64,000 bases of DNA from Vreelandella lionensis (GTDB lineage Bacteria > Pseudomonadota > Gammaproteobacteria > Pseudomonadales > Halomonadaceae): the NCBI RefSeq assembly GCF_002087295.1, contig NZ_MWVI01000012.1, positions 1 through 64,000 of the forward strand, read 5' to 3'. The notes beneath the pieces are model-generated. The model ran no database searches, was not told the DNA's origin, and saw only the letters and a program-made list of their open reading frames with translations. The number at the start of each line of letters is the position of its first letter. The first letter of the stretch is position 1. Below are positions 20,417-33,772 of the stretch, in pieces. The position numbers were made by a program, and so were the translations under genes.

Positions 20417-21180
20417 TACATCCTACTGCATTGGTCGACCCAGCGGCACAGCTTGCTGACGACGTTGAGGTCGGTCCGTTTAGCGTGATTGGACCAGATG
20501 TCACGATTGGCGCTGGCTCTGTCATTGGCCCCCATGTGGTGGTGAAAGGCCCCACGGTGCTAGGCGAGCGCACGCGTATTTTTCAGTTTGCCTCGGTGGG
20601 CGAAGATTGCCAGGACAAAAAGTACGCGGGCGAGCCAACGCGGCTGGTGATGGGTGACGATAACGTCATTCGTGAAGGGGTGACCCTCCATCGCGGCACT
20701 GTTCAGGATCGCAGCGAAACCACCATCGGTTCACGTAATCTGTTTATGGCCTACGTGCATGTAGGGCATGACTGTGTGATTGGCAATGACTGCATTTTAG
20801 CGAACCAAGTCACGCTGGCAGGCCATGTCACCCTAGGTGATCACGCTATTTTGGGCGGCCTGGCGGCAGTGCATCAGTTCTGTCACTTTGGCGATCACGC
20901 CATGGCGGGCGGCGGTTCGATTATCACTAAAGACACTCCTGCCTATGTGATGATTAACGGCAACCCCGCGGAAGCCCGTGGGCTTAACCTCGTGGGGTTG
21001 AAGCGCCGAGGGGTTAGCCGCGAAGCGATTGCTGCACTCAGCACGGCCTACAAGCTGGTTTATCGTCAAGGCTTAACCGTCGAGCAGGCAGTGAGCGAAA
21101 TGCGTAATCGCTTTGATTTGCCTGAAGTGGCCCTGTTCGCTGACTCCATCGAGCGTTCAACACGCGGTATCGTTCGCTAA
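20413..21180 (+). CDS. lpxA: UDP-N-acetylglucosamine acyltransferase LpxA
   Basis: First enzyme of lipid A synthesis. The protein is 255 aa from TTG 20413, which overlaps the fabZ stop as TTGA and gives the expected start [24 protein letters not shown] at 20392 would add seven residues of fabZ-overlapping sequence without family support. It has a left-handed beta-helix with the catalytic His in [14 protein letters not shown], followed by a C-terminal helical domain. AGAGGAAGG upstream serves as ribosome site. Confidence 0.94.
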   Translation: MIHPTALVDPAAQLADDVEVGPFSVIGPDVTIGAGSVIGPHVVVKGPTVLGERTRIFQFASVGEDCQDKKYAGEPTRLVMGDDNVIREGVTLHRGTVQDRSETTIGSRNLFMAYVHVGHDCVIGNDCILANQVTLAGHVTLGDHAILGGLAAVHQFCHFGDHAMAGGGSIITKDTPAYVMINGNPAEARGLNLVGLKRRGVSREAIAALSTAYKLVYRQGLTVEQAVSEMRNRFDLPEVALFADSIERSTRGIVR

Positions 21181-21208
21181 TACTCATCTAACCGGCTCTC
21201 CCGTCACT

Positions 21209-22383
21209 ATGACACTGCAGCGCGTATACCTTGTGGCAGGCGAACTCTCCGGCGATATCCTTGGTGCTGGGCTGATGCAGGCGCTGCGCGCCCGCATCCC
21301 CAGGTGGAGTTTCGCGGTATGGGCGGCCCCCGCATGGAAGCCCAGGGGCTGGTTAGCCGCTTCCCTCTGGAAACCCTCTCGGTAATGGGACTGGTCGAGG
21401 TGCTTAAGCACCTGCCTGAACTGATCCGCGTACGCCGCACCCTGCGCGAAGAGGCGCTGGCCTGGCAGCCGGATATCATGATCGGCATCGACGCTCCCGA
21501 CTTCAATATCGGCCTAGAGAAGCAGCTTCGCGCCGCTGGCGTCACCACTGCTCACTACGTGAGCCCCTCGGTATGGGCGTGGCGTCAGGGCCGGGTGAAG
21601 AATATCGCCAAAGCCGTGGATGCCATGCTCACGCTGCTGCCTTTTGAAGCCGATTTTTATCATCATCATCACGTGCCGGTTGCCTTTGTGGGTCACCCAC
21701 TGGCCGACGAGCTGCCGCTGGAGAATGATCGTAACGCGGCTCGCCGTGAGCTGGGCTTAGCCTCAAACGCGCCGGTACTAGCGCTGCTACCCGGTTCCCG
21801 GGGTAACGAAATTCGCTTTATGGGCACCACTTTTTTGGACGCAGTCACGCTGCTGTGCCAGCGCCACGTGGGCTTACAGGTGGTGGTACCCGCGGCAACC
21901 GCTCAGCGCCATCAAGAGCTGCGCGAGCTGCTGGCAGGCTACCCCGCATTGGCCCAGCAGGTAACGCTTCTGGAGGGCCAAGCCCGTGAGGCGATGGTCG
22001 CCAGCGATGCGGTACTGCTGACCTCCGGTACGGCGGCGTTGGAAGCCATGCTGTGCCACCGCGCCATGCTCGTGGCGTACAAAATGGCGCCCGCGACCCA
22101 TTGGCTCGCCAAACGGTTGGTGAAAACCCAGTGGATCTCGCTGCCAAATTTGATTGCCCAGGAGAGCGTGGTGCCAGAGCTGATTCAGCACGAGGCCACG
22201 CCGGAGGCGATTGCCGAGCAAATAGGCCAGCTACTTAGCGATGCCGAGATGCGTCACGGTCTGGAGGTGCGCTTTGCCGCAATGCATGCGACGCTGCAGC
22301 GTAATGCCAGCGAGCGTGCCGCGCAGGCCATTACCGCCCTGGTAGCAGGCGAGCTGCTGGAGGCTAAACCTGATGGCGGTTAA
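21209..22383 (+). CDS. lpxB: lipid A disaccharide synthase, frameshifted
   Basis: Joins UDP-diacylglucosamine and lipid X to form the lipid A disaccharide (family GT19). Restored length is 391 aa. It begins [20 protein letters not shown], the typical GE(L/A)SGD nucleotide-binding start. One missing C near 21300 separates this from [15 protein letters not shown]. Further motifs: [37 protein letters not shown] and [12 protein letters not shown]. The 3' end overlaps rnhB by 11 bp. Confidence 0.93.
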
Positions 22384-22990
22384 ACCAGCGGACTTTCCAC
22401 CGCTAGTCGTGGAGTATACCGGTGACTTCTTGGCCGGGGTCGATGAGGTTGGGCGTGGGCCGCTGGTGGGTAGTGTGGTGGCTGCCGCTGTGATTCTTGA
22501 CCTCAAGGCCCCCATCGACGGTTTAACCGACTCCAAGAAGCTCACCGCTCGCAGGCGTGAGTCGCTGGATGTGCTGATTCGCGAGCGTGCGCTGGCCTTT
22601 GCAGTAGCGGAAGCGAGCGCAGAGGAGGTCGACTCGCTCAATATCTATCACGCGACGCATCTGGCCATGCGTCGTGCAGTGGATGCGCTAGCTCCCCAGG
22701 CGGAGTATCTGCTGGTGGATGGTAACCGGCTGCCGGGGCATGCGCTGCCGGGTCAGGCCGTAGTGAAGGGCGATGCCCGCCATCCGGCCATTGCCGCTGC
22801 GTCTATTTTGGCCAAAGTAGCGCGGGATGCACAAATGGCCGAGCTGGATCTGCGCTATCCTGAATACGGGTTTGCGCGGCACAAGGGCTACCCCACCAAA
22901 GAGCACCTGGCAGCGCTGGAAGCCCACGGGCCGCTGGCAGAGCACCGCAAAAGCTTCGCGCCGGTACAGCGCCAGTTAGCGCTGCTGTAG
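22373..22990 (+). CDS. rnhB: ribonuclease HII
   Basis: Cuts RNA in RNA-DNA hybrids, including single ribonucleotides in DNA. The protein is 205 aa and intact. The active-site motif [20 protein letters not shown] carries the first Asp-Glu pair; [21 protein letters not shown] and [14 protein letters not shown] complete the acidic site. ATG 22373 lies inside the end of lpxB. dnaE follows after 42 bp. Confidence 0.95.
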   Translation: MAVKPADFPPLVVEYTGDFLAGVDEVGRGPLVGSVVAAAVILDLKAPIDGLTDSKKLTARRRESLDVLIRERALAFAVAEASAEEVDSLNIYHATHLAMRRAVDALAPQAEYLLVDGNRLPGHALPGQAVVKGDARHPAIAAASILAKVARDAQMAELDLRYPEYGFARHKGYPTKEHLAALEAHGPLAEHRKSFAPVQRQLALL

Positions 22991-23032
22991 CCGTTCTATT
23001 TATTTTATTTAGCGTTTTATGCTGAGAGTCTC

Positions 23033-26000
23033 ATGACGGTTCCGTTCGTTCATCTTCGTTTGCACAGTGAATACTCTCTGGTCGATGGCTTGGTCAAACT
23101 CAAGTCACTGGTCAGTACGACCGCTGAGCGCGGGATGCCGGCGCTGGCGCTCACCGATGAAGCCAACTTGTTTGGCTTAGTCAAATTCTACAAAGCCGCC
23201 CAGGGCGCCGGGCTGAAGCCGATTGTCGGCAGCGACCTCTGGCTGGCGAACCCCACGACGAAGCCCACCCGTACCGCATTACGCTGCTGGCGATGAACGA
23301 TGTGGGTTACCGCAATCTCACCGAGCTGATCTCCAAAGGGTGGACCGATGGGCAGCGCCAGGGGCGGGCGATTCTTGATAAGCAGTGGGTACTGGCACAA
23401 AGCGAAGGGCTCATCGCGCTGTCGGGTGGTCGAGAGGGCGAGATTGGCCGCCACTTGCTCTCTGAGCATGAGCGGGAAGCACGGCTGCTGCTGGAAGAGT
23501 GGCAGCAGGCGTTCCCTGATCGCTTCTACCTAGAGCTCATCCGTACCGGTCGCCCGCTGGAAGAGGCCTGTGTGCATGCCAGTGTCCAACTGGCTATCGA
23601 GACGAATACGCCGGTTGTCGCCACCAACGATGTGCGCTTTCTGGAACGGGAAGACTTCTGGGCCCACGAAACCCGCGTGTCGATTGGCGAGGGCAAGGCG
23701 TTGGACGACCCCCGCCGCGAGCGCCGTAACCGAAGAGCAGTACCTAAAAAGCCCAGAAGAGATGGCGGCGCTATTTGCCGATATCCCTGAAGCACTGGAA
23801 AATAGCGTGATGATTGCCGAGCGCTGCAGCGTGAATGTGCGTTTGGGAGAGATCTTCCTGCCGGAGTTCGGCATCCCCGAGGGCATGACCCAGGATGAAT
23901 TCTTCCGCAAGGTCTCCCATGATGGCCTAACGGAGCGGCTCGATTTTCTGTTCCCCGCCGAGCAGTATCCGCGCGATAGCGAGGCGTTCCGCGAGATTGA
24001 TCAGCGCTACCGCGACCGTCTGGAGTTCGAGCTCAACGTCATCATTCAGATGGGCTTCCCTTGCTACTTCCTGATCGTGATGGACTTTATCCAGTGGGCT
24101 AAGGATAACAACGTGCCGGTAGGGCCGGGGCGTGGCTCCGGCGCCGGCTCTCTGGTGGCCTACGCGCAGAAAATCACCGACCTGGACCCTATCGGCTACG
24201 ACCTGCTGTTCGAGCGTTTTCTTAACCCTGAGCGTGTCTCCATGCCCGACTTCGACGTCGATTTCTGTATGGAGAAGCGTGACAAGGTCATCGAGTACGT
24301 AGCCGACCGCTATGGCCGCAACGCGGTTTCTCAGATCGTCACCTTCGGCACCATGGCCGCCAAAGCGGTGGTGCGAGACGTGGCCCGTGCCCAGGGCAAA
24401 CCCTACTCGCTGGGCGACAAGCTCTCCAAGCTGATTCCTTTTGAAGTGGGAATGACGCTAGCCAAGGCGATTGAGCAAGAGCCCGCGCTCAAGGACTTCA
24501 TTGGCAACGACGAAGAGGCCGAAGAGATTTGGGAAATGGCCCTGAAGCTCGAAGGCACCACCCGCGGCACCGGTAAACACGCAGGCGGCGTGGTCATTGC
24601 CCCCACCAAGCTCACCGATTTTTCGCCGCTGCTGTGCGACGAAGATGGCTCTGGCTTGGTGGTGCAGTTTGATAAGAATGACATCGAAGACGCCGGGCTG
24701 GTGAAGTTCGACTTTTTGGGCCTGCGTACCCTTACCATCATCGACTGGGCGCTTGAGATGGTGGACAAGGTGCGTGACGTTAACGGCCAAGGGCCGTTGA
24801 ATATTGACGCCATCCCATTGGATGACGGCAAAACATTCGAGATGCTCAAACGGGCAGAGACCACGGCAGTTTTCCAGCTCGAATCCCGCGGGATGAAGGA
24901 GCTTATTAAGCGCCTGCTGCCCGACTCCTTGGACGATATGATCGCCTTGGTGGCGCTGTTCCGCCCTGGCCCGCTGCAGTCGGGCATGGTGGATGACTTC
25001 ATCAACCGTAAGCATGGCCGGGCAGAAGTCTCTTATCCACACCCTGATTACCAGCACGACCTGTTGAAACCGGTGCTGACGCCCACTTACGGGATTATTC
25101 TCTACCAAGAGCAGGTCATGCAGATTGCCCAGGTGATGGCGGGGTATACCCTCGGCCAAGCCGACATGCTGCGCCGTGCCATGGGTAAGAAAAAGCCCGA
25201 AGAGATGGCCAAGCAGCGGGCAGGCTTTATGGAAGGCTGTGCGGCCAACGGCATCGATAAAGACCTGGCGGGCAACATCTTCGACCTGGTAGAAAAGTTC
25301 GCCGGTTACGGCTTCAACAAATCACACTCGGCAGCCTACGCGCTGGTGTCGTATCAGACCGCATGGCTGAAGGCGCACTACCCAGGCCCCTTCATGGCGG
25401 CGGTGATGTCCACAGAGATGGACAACCTGGACAAAGTGGTGCCGCTGATCGAAGAGTGCCGCCACTTGAAGCTCACGGTGACACCGCCGGATGTCAACGT
25501 AGGTGGCTACAAGTTCACCGTGGATACGGAAGGCCGCGTGGTTTACGGCCTAGGGGCTATCCGTGGCGTTGGTGAAGGTCCGATTGGCGCGATTGTGGAA
25601 GCGCGACAAGCCGATGGCCCGTACAAAGATCTGTTCGACTTCTGCCGACGCATCGACCCAAAGCGGATGAACAAGCGTACGTTGGAAGCGCTTATTCGCT
25701 CTGGCGCATTGGACAACCTTGGGCCTAACCGGGCGGTGCTGTTTGCGGCGATGGAAGATGCGCTCAAAGCCGCCGCGCAGAATCACGCCAACCAGAACCT
25801 GGGTATGCAGGATATGTTTGGCGATGCCTTTGCTGCCGAGGAAGAAGCCAGCGATGTCTACGCCGAGTATCGCCATGTCCGTGAGTGGACCGATCGCGAG
25901 CGGCTCTCTGGTGAAAAGACACTCTGGGGCTCTACCTGACCGGACACCCCATCGACGAGTACGAACGCGAACTCAAGCGCTTCGTGTCGACCCGTATCAG

Positions 26001-26532
26001 CGATTTGAAACCCTCTCGGGAGCCGCAGCGGGTGGCAGGCTTAGTGGTCGCCATGCGTACCATGAAGTCCAAGCGGGGCGACACCATGGCGTTTATCACC
26101 CTGGATGATCGCACTGGGCGCATTGAGGCATCGCTGTTTGGTGAACTCTTTGAGCAGCTACGTGGCCAAATTGAGTCAGACCAAGTCATTATCGTGGAGG
26201 GCGAAGTCTCCAGCGATGACTTCTCCGGCGGGCTGCGCCTGCGCGGTAAAGACGTGACGCCGATGGTGACCGCGCGGGTGCGCTACGGCCAGTCCGTTGA
26301 GCTGGCATTGGACGCCGGGCAGATTAACGGCCGGCTGGTCGAAAGCTTGCGGGATAGCTTGACACCCTACCGGGATAACACCGGCCTACCCGTGCGACTT
26401 CAATATCGCCACCCCGATGCTGTCGCTTGGCTGGAGCTGGCGGAGGAGTGGAAAGTCGCGCCTAGCGATGATCTGCTGCTCGCTCTGCGCGATGTGCAAG
26501 GGCAGGTGGGCGTCCAGTTACGCTACCGTTAA
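23033..26532 (+). CDS. dnaE: DNA polymerase III alpha subunit, three frameshifts
   Basis: Replicative polymerase subunit (C-family). Restored length is 1166 aa. In order: a PHP domain ([20 protein letters not shown]); the polymerase palm with [20 protein letters not shown] and the catalytic [12 protein letters not shown]; fingers ([20 protein letters not shown]); a helix-hairpin-helix; an OB domain ([20 protein letters not shown]); and a C-terminal clamp and tau-binding region. Breaks are inferred near 23258 (missing G before DDEAHPYR), 23721 (extra base after DDPRRER) and 25918 (missing G before [14 protein letters not shown]). As the sole obvious replicase here, it must be intact in the cell. 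Confidence 0.94.
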
Positions 26533-26589
26533 TGAACAAGAGCGCAAGCGTCCTTGAAAGCGCTGGCGCTGAATTGAACGGGTAGTGCC

Positions 26590-26617
26590 TTGCGTGGCAG
26601 GGTCAGGGTGCGATAAT
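26590..26617 (+). promoter_or_regulatory. candidate promoter for accA
   Basis: TTGCGT (26590-26595), a 16-bp spacer and GATAAT (26612-26617) lie in the 147-bp gap between dnaE and accA, about 63 bp before the accA ATG. The match is moderate (4/6 and 5/6). Confidence 0.45.
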
Positions 26618-26679
26618 GGCCCCATAGATGCTCGTTTCGACAAGGCTTATTTTTTATAGGCAGCTTACAGGCAGAGCCG

Positions 26680-27635
26680 ATGAATCCTAACTATCTCGAT
26701 TTTGAACAGCCCGTTGCCGGAACTCCAGGCAAAAATTGAGGAGCTGCGTTTGGTGGGCTCCGACAGCCAGGTGAACCTCTCAGATGAGATTTCACGGCTG
26801 GAGGAGAAGAGCCGCAAGTTAACGGAATCAATCTTCAAAGATTTGACCCCTTGGCAGGTTTCCCAGCTATCGCGGCACCCCCAGCGCCCCTATACGCTGG
26901 ATTATTAGAACATATTTTTACCGATTTCGATGAGCTGCACGGTGACCGAAAATTTGCGGATGACGCTGCCCTCGTTGGCGGCGTTGCACGCCTAAACGAT
27001 GCGCCGGTGATGGTAATTGGCCACCAAAAAGGCCGCGATGTTAAAGAGAAAGTGCGCCGTAATTTTGGCATGCCGCGCCCGGAAGGCTACCGCAAAGCGT
27101 GCCGCTTAATGGAAATGGCTGAGCGCTTTAAAATGCCCATTCTGACGTTTATCGATACTCCCGGCGCGTATCCCGGTATCGACGCGGAAGAGCGTGGTCA
27201 GTCGGAAGCGATTGCCTATAACCTGGCGGTGATGTCGCGCCTGAAGACGCCGATTATTTCCACCGTGGTGGGCGAGGGTGGCTCAGGCGGCGCGTGGCGA
27301 TTGGGGTGTGCGACGAACTGCATATGCTGCAGTACTCCACTTACTCGGTCATTTCGCCGGAAGGCTGCGCCTCCATTCGGTGGAAGAGCGCCGAAAAAGC
27401 CTCCGATGCGGCTCAGGCCATGGGAATCACCGCCGAGCGCTTAAAAGAGCTGGGCTTTGTAGATTCGCTGATCAAAGAGCCGTTGGGCGGCGCCCATCGT
27501 CACCCGATAGACACCGCAGCGCGGGTTAAAGACGCGCTCTCTGCCAGCCTTGAGCGCCTGCAAGCGCTGGATAGTGATGCCCTGCTTGAGCGCCGCTATG
27601 AGCGCCTGATGAGCTATGGCGCCCCAGCCGCCTAA
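26680..27635 (+). CDS. accA: acetyl-CoA carboxylase carboxyltransferase alpha subunit, three frameshifts
   Basis: Half of the carboxyltransferase that makes malonyl-CoA, the first committed step of fatty-acid synthesis. Restored length is 318 aa, as in E. coli. It begins [20 protein letters not shown], then shows [59 protein letters not shown] and EGGSGGALAIG. Breaks: extra G near 26722, missing T near 26905 (creating TAG after LDY), and missing C near 27297. The start ATG is at 26680. The 3' end overlaps tilS by 20 bp. Confidence 0.92.
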
Positions 27636-28904
27636 ACGGCTTTTGCGCTTGCTTCACGACGCCCTGGCGCAACCCCCGCCGGGGCGTTGCATTTGGGTCG
27701 CGCTCTCCGGTGGCTTGGACTCGTCGCTGCTGCTGATGCTAGCCGCGGAGGCCTGCCAAGACAGCGGCCAATTGCTACGCGCCCTACATGTTAATCACGG
27801 CCTACAGGCGGCGGCGGCCGACTTTGAAACCCACTGCCAACAGCTGTGTCAGCGCCTTGGCGTGCCGCTAACGGTTGAGCGGTGGCGATTGAATCGCGAG
27901 GCGAAGGGGTAGAGGGCGCTGCTAGGCGCGCTCGCTACGCGGCCTTTGCGCAGCATGTGAAGCCGGGTGACGCGCTATGGCTTGGTCAGCATCAGGATGA
28001 TCAAGCGGAAACCCTCTTACTGGCAGCGCTGCGGGGGAGCGGTATTCGTGGGTTGGCGGGCATGCCATATCAACGGGAGTGGCAAGGCATTACGCTTGTG
28101 CGCCCTTGGCTCAGCGTCAGCCGCCAAACTCTGGCCGATACGGCCCACGCTATGGCACTGACTTGGTGTGAAGACCCCACCAATCGCGATATTGAATTTG
28201 ATCGCAACCGTTTGCGCCACGAAGTGCTGCCAACGCTGACTCAGCGCTGGCCTGATGCGGTACGTTCGTTGGCCAAGAGCGCTGGCTTGGCCGGTGAGGC
28301 CGACACGCTCCTTGCCAGCTACGCCGCCGAGGAGTTGGCCGTGCTTACGTTGGGAACGGGCTGTCTCGATGCGTCGGCATTGGCCGCGTTGCCGTTACCC
28401 CGTCAGCGGCTGCTCGTTCGTACGCTGTGTCAGCAGCTAAGGCTGCCAACGCCTCCACAGGCGCGTCTGGCCAGCCTGCTCGGCCAGCTTACCGCCGCCC
28501 AGGATGCCCAGGTGCTAGTAGAGTGGCCCGGAGCCCAGGCGCGGGTGTGGCGGCGCAGGCTTTATCTTATGACGCCGTTGGCTGCGTTGCCGGATTGGCA
28601 AGCGCCTTGGAACGGAGAGCCAGGGGTGAGTACTCCTTTTGGGCCGCTACAGCTTCGCCTGGAACGCGACACCTACTTAGCAGAACCGTTCATGCTGCGC
28701 TGGCGGCAGGGCGGGGAAGTGCTCGTATTGCCTGGGCGTGGCCGACGCGACCTCAAACGCTTGCTGCAAGAACGGGCGCTTCCGCCTTGGGAGCGGGAGC
28801 GGCTGATTGTTGTGATGGTCGGAGGGCGCTGTCTGGGCGTGCTCCAACCGCCTGCCAACGTTCTGTGGCAGGCGGAAGGGGCGACGTTTCATCGCGAGGG
28901 TTAG
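27616..28904 (+). CDS. tilS: tRNA(Ile)-lysidine synthetase, frameshifted
   Basis: ATP-dependent enzyme that attaches lysine to C34 of the CAU-anticodon tRNA-Ile, changing its codon and amino-acid identity. Restored length is 429 aa. The PP-loop ATP motif is [16 protein letters not shown]; further motifs are [23 protein letters not shown] and WCEDPTNRD. The C-terminal substrate domain includes [20 protein letters not shown]. One missing G near 27883 splits the N-terminal 88 residues from the rest. The end meets the ppx stop tail to tail with a 4-bp overlap. Confidence 0.91.
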
Positions 28905-30448
28905 GAAGGCGTATTCAGGTTGAACGCAAACCCGGCGTTGGCCATAAATGCCTGCTCCTGCTCTAAATCGGTGCTGAGCAGCGTGGGTTCATCGCTGGGG
29001 GGCAGCGAATGGTGAGCGCGTCGCCGTTGCTGTCAGCAGCAATTTTGGGCGGCATGGGCGCGCCTTCAGGCCGCGAATGATTAATCAGCACGGCGAGGCG
29101 TAGCAAGCGGGCAAGCTTAGCCGCGCTTGGCTGCTGTGAGGCAGGCAGCGCTTGCCACTCCTTAAGCGGGAATTTACGCGGGTGAGCACGCACTAAAAAC
29201 GCCAACAAGCGCTGCTCGGGGCGAGAAAACCCGGCTAGGTCCGAATGCTCTAATAGATACGCGCCGTGGCGGTGGAACTGGCTATGGGAGATGGCTAGCC
29301 CAATTTCATGCACATGGCTTGCCCAGCTCAAATAGTGGCCCTGTTCGGCGGTTAAGCCCCACGGCTGCTTCACTACGGCAAACAAGTGCTTGGCGGTTTC
29401 CGCCCCATTTTCTGCTTGCCGGGTATCTACGTCATACCCTCGCTTGAGCATGTCGAGGGTTTTGGAGCGGGTATCTTCGGCGCTGTTGCGCCCCGCCATG
29501 TCATAGAGCACGCCTTCACGCAGTGCGCCGTCGGCAAACCGCATTTGGTGAAGGTCGAAGGCTTCAAAAATGGCGCTCAAAATGGCAATGCCCACCGGAA
29601 ATACCCGAGCCCTATCGGGTTTGAGGCCGTCCAGCTCGACCTTTTCCAGATGTTTGCATTTCAACAGGCGCTCGCGCAGTTTTTTCAAGCCGCTGCGGGT
29701 AATCACCCACTCTTGGGGCGTGTCGCCGTAAGCGTGCAGCACGCTGGCAGCGGCCTTAATCGTGCCCTGGAGCCTACCGGATCATCCCATCCTAAGCGCT
29801 GGTAAGGGCGCTGGATGTTGGCCAGCTCTGAAAGCGCTGCCAGCTCGGCGCGGCGCATGCGCTTTTCGGTAAGTTCGCCATCGGCAAAAAAGCGTCCGGT
29901 AAACGTGACACAACCCATGCGCAGGCTTTCCAGCGCTTTGGCCTCAAAGGCTTCACCATAATAAACTCGGTAGAGCCGCCGCCAATATCGACAATCAAGC
30001 GGCGGCCGCTTTCGGCCAGGGCGTGGGCGGCACCCAAATAAATTAGGCGGGCTTCTTCGCGCCCGGCAATAATCTCGATGGCGTGGCCAAGCTGGGCTTC
30101 CGCGCGCTCGATAAACGTTTGGCTGTTGTGGGCGTCGCGTAGGGCGTTAGTGCCCACCACGCGAAGGTTGGGACCTTCAATATCGGTTAAAAACGGCGCA
30201 AAACGGCCCAAGCAGTCGAGCGCGCGCTGCATGGCGGCTTCACTGAGGTAACCGTTCTCGTCAAGTCCTGCCGCCAGTTGGACCTTTTCACCTAGTCGTG
30301 CCACTACTTGTAAACGTTCATTTTGGTAGTTGGCAACCAGTAGGTGAAAGCTATTGGATCCAAGGTCAATGGCGGCTAGGCGCTGCGGTTCACCGCTCTC
30401 AAATTCGGCAGTGGGTGCGGCGATGGGGAGCGAAATGTCCTTGGGCAT
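28901..30448 (-). CDS. ppx: exopolyphosphatase (Ppx/GppA family), three frameshifts
   Basis: Releases phosphate from the ends of polyphosphate, possibly also acting on pppGpp. Restored length is 516 aa, close to E. coli Ppx (513). It has an actin-like ATPase fold with [16 protein letters not shown] and [12 protein letters not shown], and an HD-like C-terminal domain with [20 protein letters not shown]. Missing bases near 29957, 29770 and 29007 explain the fragmentation. The last restores [18 protein letters not shown] and a stop at 28901-28903. A GAAGGA ribosome site precedes ATG 30448. The usual divergent neighbour trxA is not seen. Confidence 0.9.
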
Positions 30449-30451
30449 GAG

Positions 30452-30739
30452 CTATCCTTCAAATTGGCTATGCCAAGGTTGCGGTGACCTCTGACTATTG
30501 TCAATTGCCAAAGGCTTGCGTTTGTCGCGGGCCTTGACTACCATCGAGCTACTGGCTTGATCCGAGTTGGCTTGTTCGTCTAACAAGCGCACTGACTCGG
30601 GCACCCCGAGCAGTACGTATCCAGATGGCATCAGCCAGATGTCCAAGTCGTCAGATAACCCGCTGAAACAGCATTTTTCTGTGCCAATCAGATTAACTAG
30701 TTTGTTTGCACCCTCACGCCAAGCAGTCATTGATGTCAT
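30452..30739 (-). CDS. hypothetical small ORF upstream of ppx
   Basis: A possible 95-aa protein that I do not recognise; no signal peptide, membrane segment or known motif is evident. It ends 3 bp before the ppx start, in the position of an operon partner, but it also contains the ppx ribosome site. The start at 30739 has no clear ribosome site. It occupies the place where trxA is normally found between ppx and rho. It could be non-coding. Confidence 0.3.
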   Translation of the reverse strand: MTSMTAWREGANKLVNLIGTEKCCFSGLSDDLDIWLMPSGYVLLGVPESVRLLDEQANSDQASSSMVVKARDKRKPLAIDNSQRSPQPWHSQFEG

Positions 30740-30912
30740 TGTTATGCTTTAGGCATTGTTACAGCGACTGCCCAGCTTTCACCACTCGAGCGTGTGCCTA
30801 GATGGGGTTCTGAACGCATCACTCGGCGCTTAGCCCTATATTTAGGCCAAGCCTCCTGTCTTATTCCCGGCGCCTAGCGCCTAGCTTTCATGAGCAATTT
30901 TCTAACACACCG

Positions 30913-32172
<1,260 letters not shown>

Positions 32173-32237
32173 GGCGCTGCATCTACTGCCATGCGTTTGC
32201 AAGAGCAGCGTCTGACAGCCGCGTTGAGGAGAGTGCT

Positions 32238-33731
32238 TTGAAGTATAACGACTTGCGCGATTTTATTGCGGCGCTTGAAGCCCAGGGTGAGCTAAAGCGA
32301 GTTAAAGCGGAAGTTGATCCTTACCTAGAAATTACTGAAATCTGCGACCGTACGCTGCGCGCCGGCGGCCCTGCACTGCTGTTTGAAAATGTAAAGGGCC
32401 ACGATATGCCGCTACTGGGCAACCTGTTCGGCACCCCGAAGCGGGTAGCGCTGGGTATGGGCCAGGATTCAGTAGAAGCGTTGCGTGAAGTGGGGAAGCT
32501 GCTGGCATTTCTGAAAGAGCCAGACCCGCCCAAAGGCCTGAAAGATGCCTGGGATAAGCTGCCGATCTTTAAGCAGGTGCCCAGCATGGCGCCCAACACC
32601 GTTAAGCGCGCGCCTGTGCAGGAAGTCGTTTACGAAGGGGAGGAAGTGGATTTAGGTCGTTTGCCGATTCAGCACTGCTGGCCCGGCGATGCGGCACCGC
32701 TTGTCACTTGGCCGCTGGTCATTACCAAAGGCCCGCATAAAAAGCGCCAGAACCTGGGGATTTATCGCCAGCAGAAAATCGCCAAGAATCGCCTGATTAT
32801 GCGCTGGCTCTCCCACCGCGGTGGAGCGCTGGACTTTCTTGAGTTTCAAAAAGCCCATCCCGGTGAGCCCTTTCCCGTTGCCGTGGCGCTAGGCGCTGAC
32901 CCGGCGACTATTTTAGGCGCGGTCACACCGGTGCCCGATTCGCTCTCAGAATACGCCTTTGCTGGCCTACTGCGCGGTTCGCGTACCGAGTTGGTGAAAT
33001 GTGGTCACGCAGATCTGGAAGTCCCTGCCTCCAGCGAAATTATTCTGGAAGGCTTTATTTACCCGGACGATATGGCACCGGAAGGGCCGTTTGGTGACCA
33101 TACCGGTTACTATAACGAAGTGGATCATTTCCCTGTGTTTACCGTGACGCGGATGACCATGCGCCGTGATGCCATTTATCACTCTACCTATACCGGTCGT
33201 CCACCCGATGAGCCCGCCATTTTAGGCGTAGCGCTTAACGAAGTGTTCGTGCCCATTCTGTGCAAGCAGTTCCCCGAGATCGTCGACTTCTATTTACCGC
33301 CGGAAGGCTGCTCCTATCGTATGGCGGTTGTGACGATGAAGAAGCAGTACCCCGGCCACGCGAAGCGCGTGATGATGGGGGTTTGGAGCTTCCTGCGCCA
33401 GTTTATGTACACCAAGTTCGTCATCGTGCTGGATGATGATGTGGATGCGCGTAACTGGGAAGACGTGATGTGGGCGATTACCACGCGCATGGATCCTGCC
33501 CGCGACACGGTGATGGTGGAAAACACGCCTATCGACTACCTCGACTTCGCCTCACCGGTATCCGGACTTGGCTCCAAGATGGGGCTGGATGCAACGAACA
33601 AGTGGCCCGGCGAAACCGACCGGGAGTGGGGCACTCCCATCGTGATGGATGAGACGGTGAAAGCCCGCGTTGACGAGCGTTGGGATGAGCTGGGCATTGA
33701 TATTCCGCTACCCACACCGCGCCACGGTTAA
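32238..33731 (+). CDS. ubiD: 4-hydroxy-3-polyprenylbenzoate decarboxylase UbiD
   Basis: Prenylated-FMN-dependent decarboxylase of ubiquinone synthesis; the cofactor is made by UbiX, which is not in this window. The protein is 497 aa and intact. Conserved segments: [40 protein letters not shown] (prFMN site) and [20 protein letters not shown] with the catalytic Glu. The start is TTG 32238 with GAGGAGAG upstream, 65 bp after rho. fre follows 41 bp later, the same order as in E. coli. Confidence 0.96.
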   Translation: MKYNDLRDFIAALEAQGELKRVKAEVDPYLEITEICDRTLRAGGPALLFENVKGHDMPLLGNLFGTPKRVALGMGQDSVEALREVGKLLAFLKEPDPPKGLKDAWDKLPIFKQVPSMAPNTVKRAPVQEVVYEGEEVDLGRLPIQHCWPGDAAPLVTWPLVITKGPHKKRQNLGIYRQQKIAKNRLIMRWLSHRGGALDFLEFQKAHPGEPFPVAVALGADPATILGAVTPVPDSLSEYAFAGLLRGSRTELVKCGHADLEVPASSEIILEGFIYPDDMAPEGPFGDHTGYYNEVDHFPVFTVTRMTMRRDAIYHSTYTGRPPDEPAILGVALNEVFVPILCKQFPEIVDFYLPPEGCSYRMAVVTMKKQYPGHAKRVMMGVWSFLRQFMYTKFVIVLDDDVDARNWEDVMWAITTRMDPARDTVMVENTPIDYLDFASPVSGLGSKMGLDATNKWPGETDREWGTPIVMDETVKARVDERWDELGIDIPLPTPRHG

Positions 33732-33772
33732 TCGGCCGTATGGGCCGAACGATTTTCCATAAAGAGGCTTTC

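Noticed and set aside
23700..23730. Programmed ribosomal frameshifting in dnaE (as reported for some dnaX genes)
   Set aside because: There is no slippery heptamer with a downstream structure, and dozens of unrelated genes show the same kind of break.
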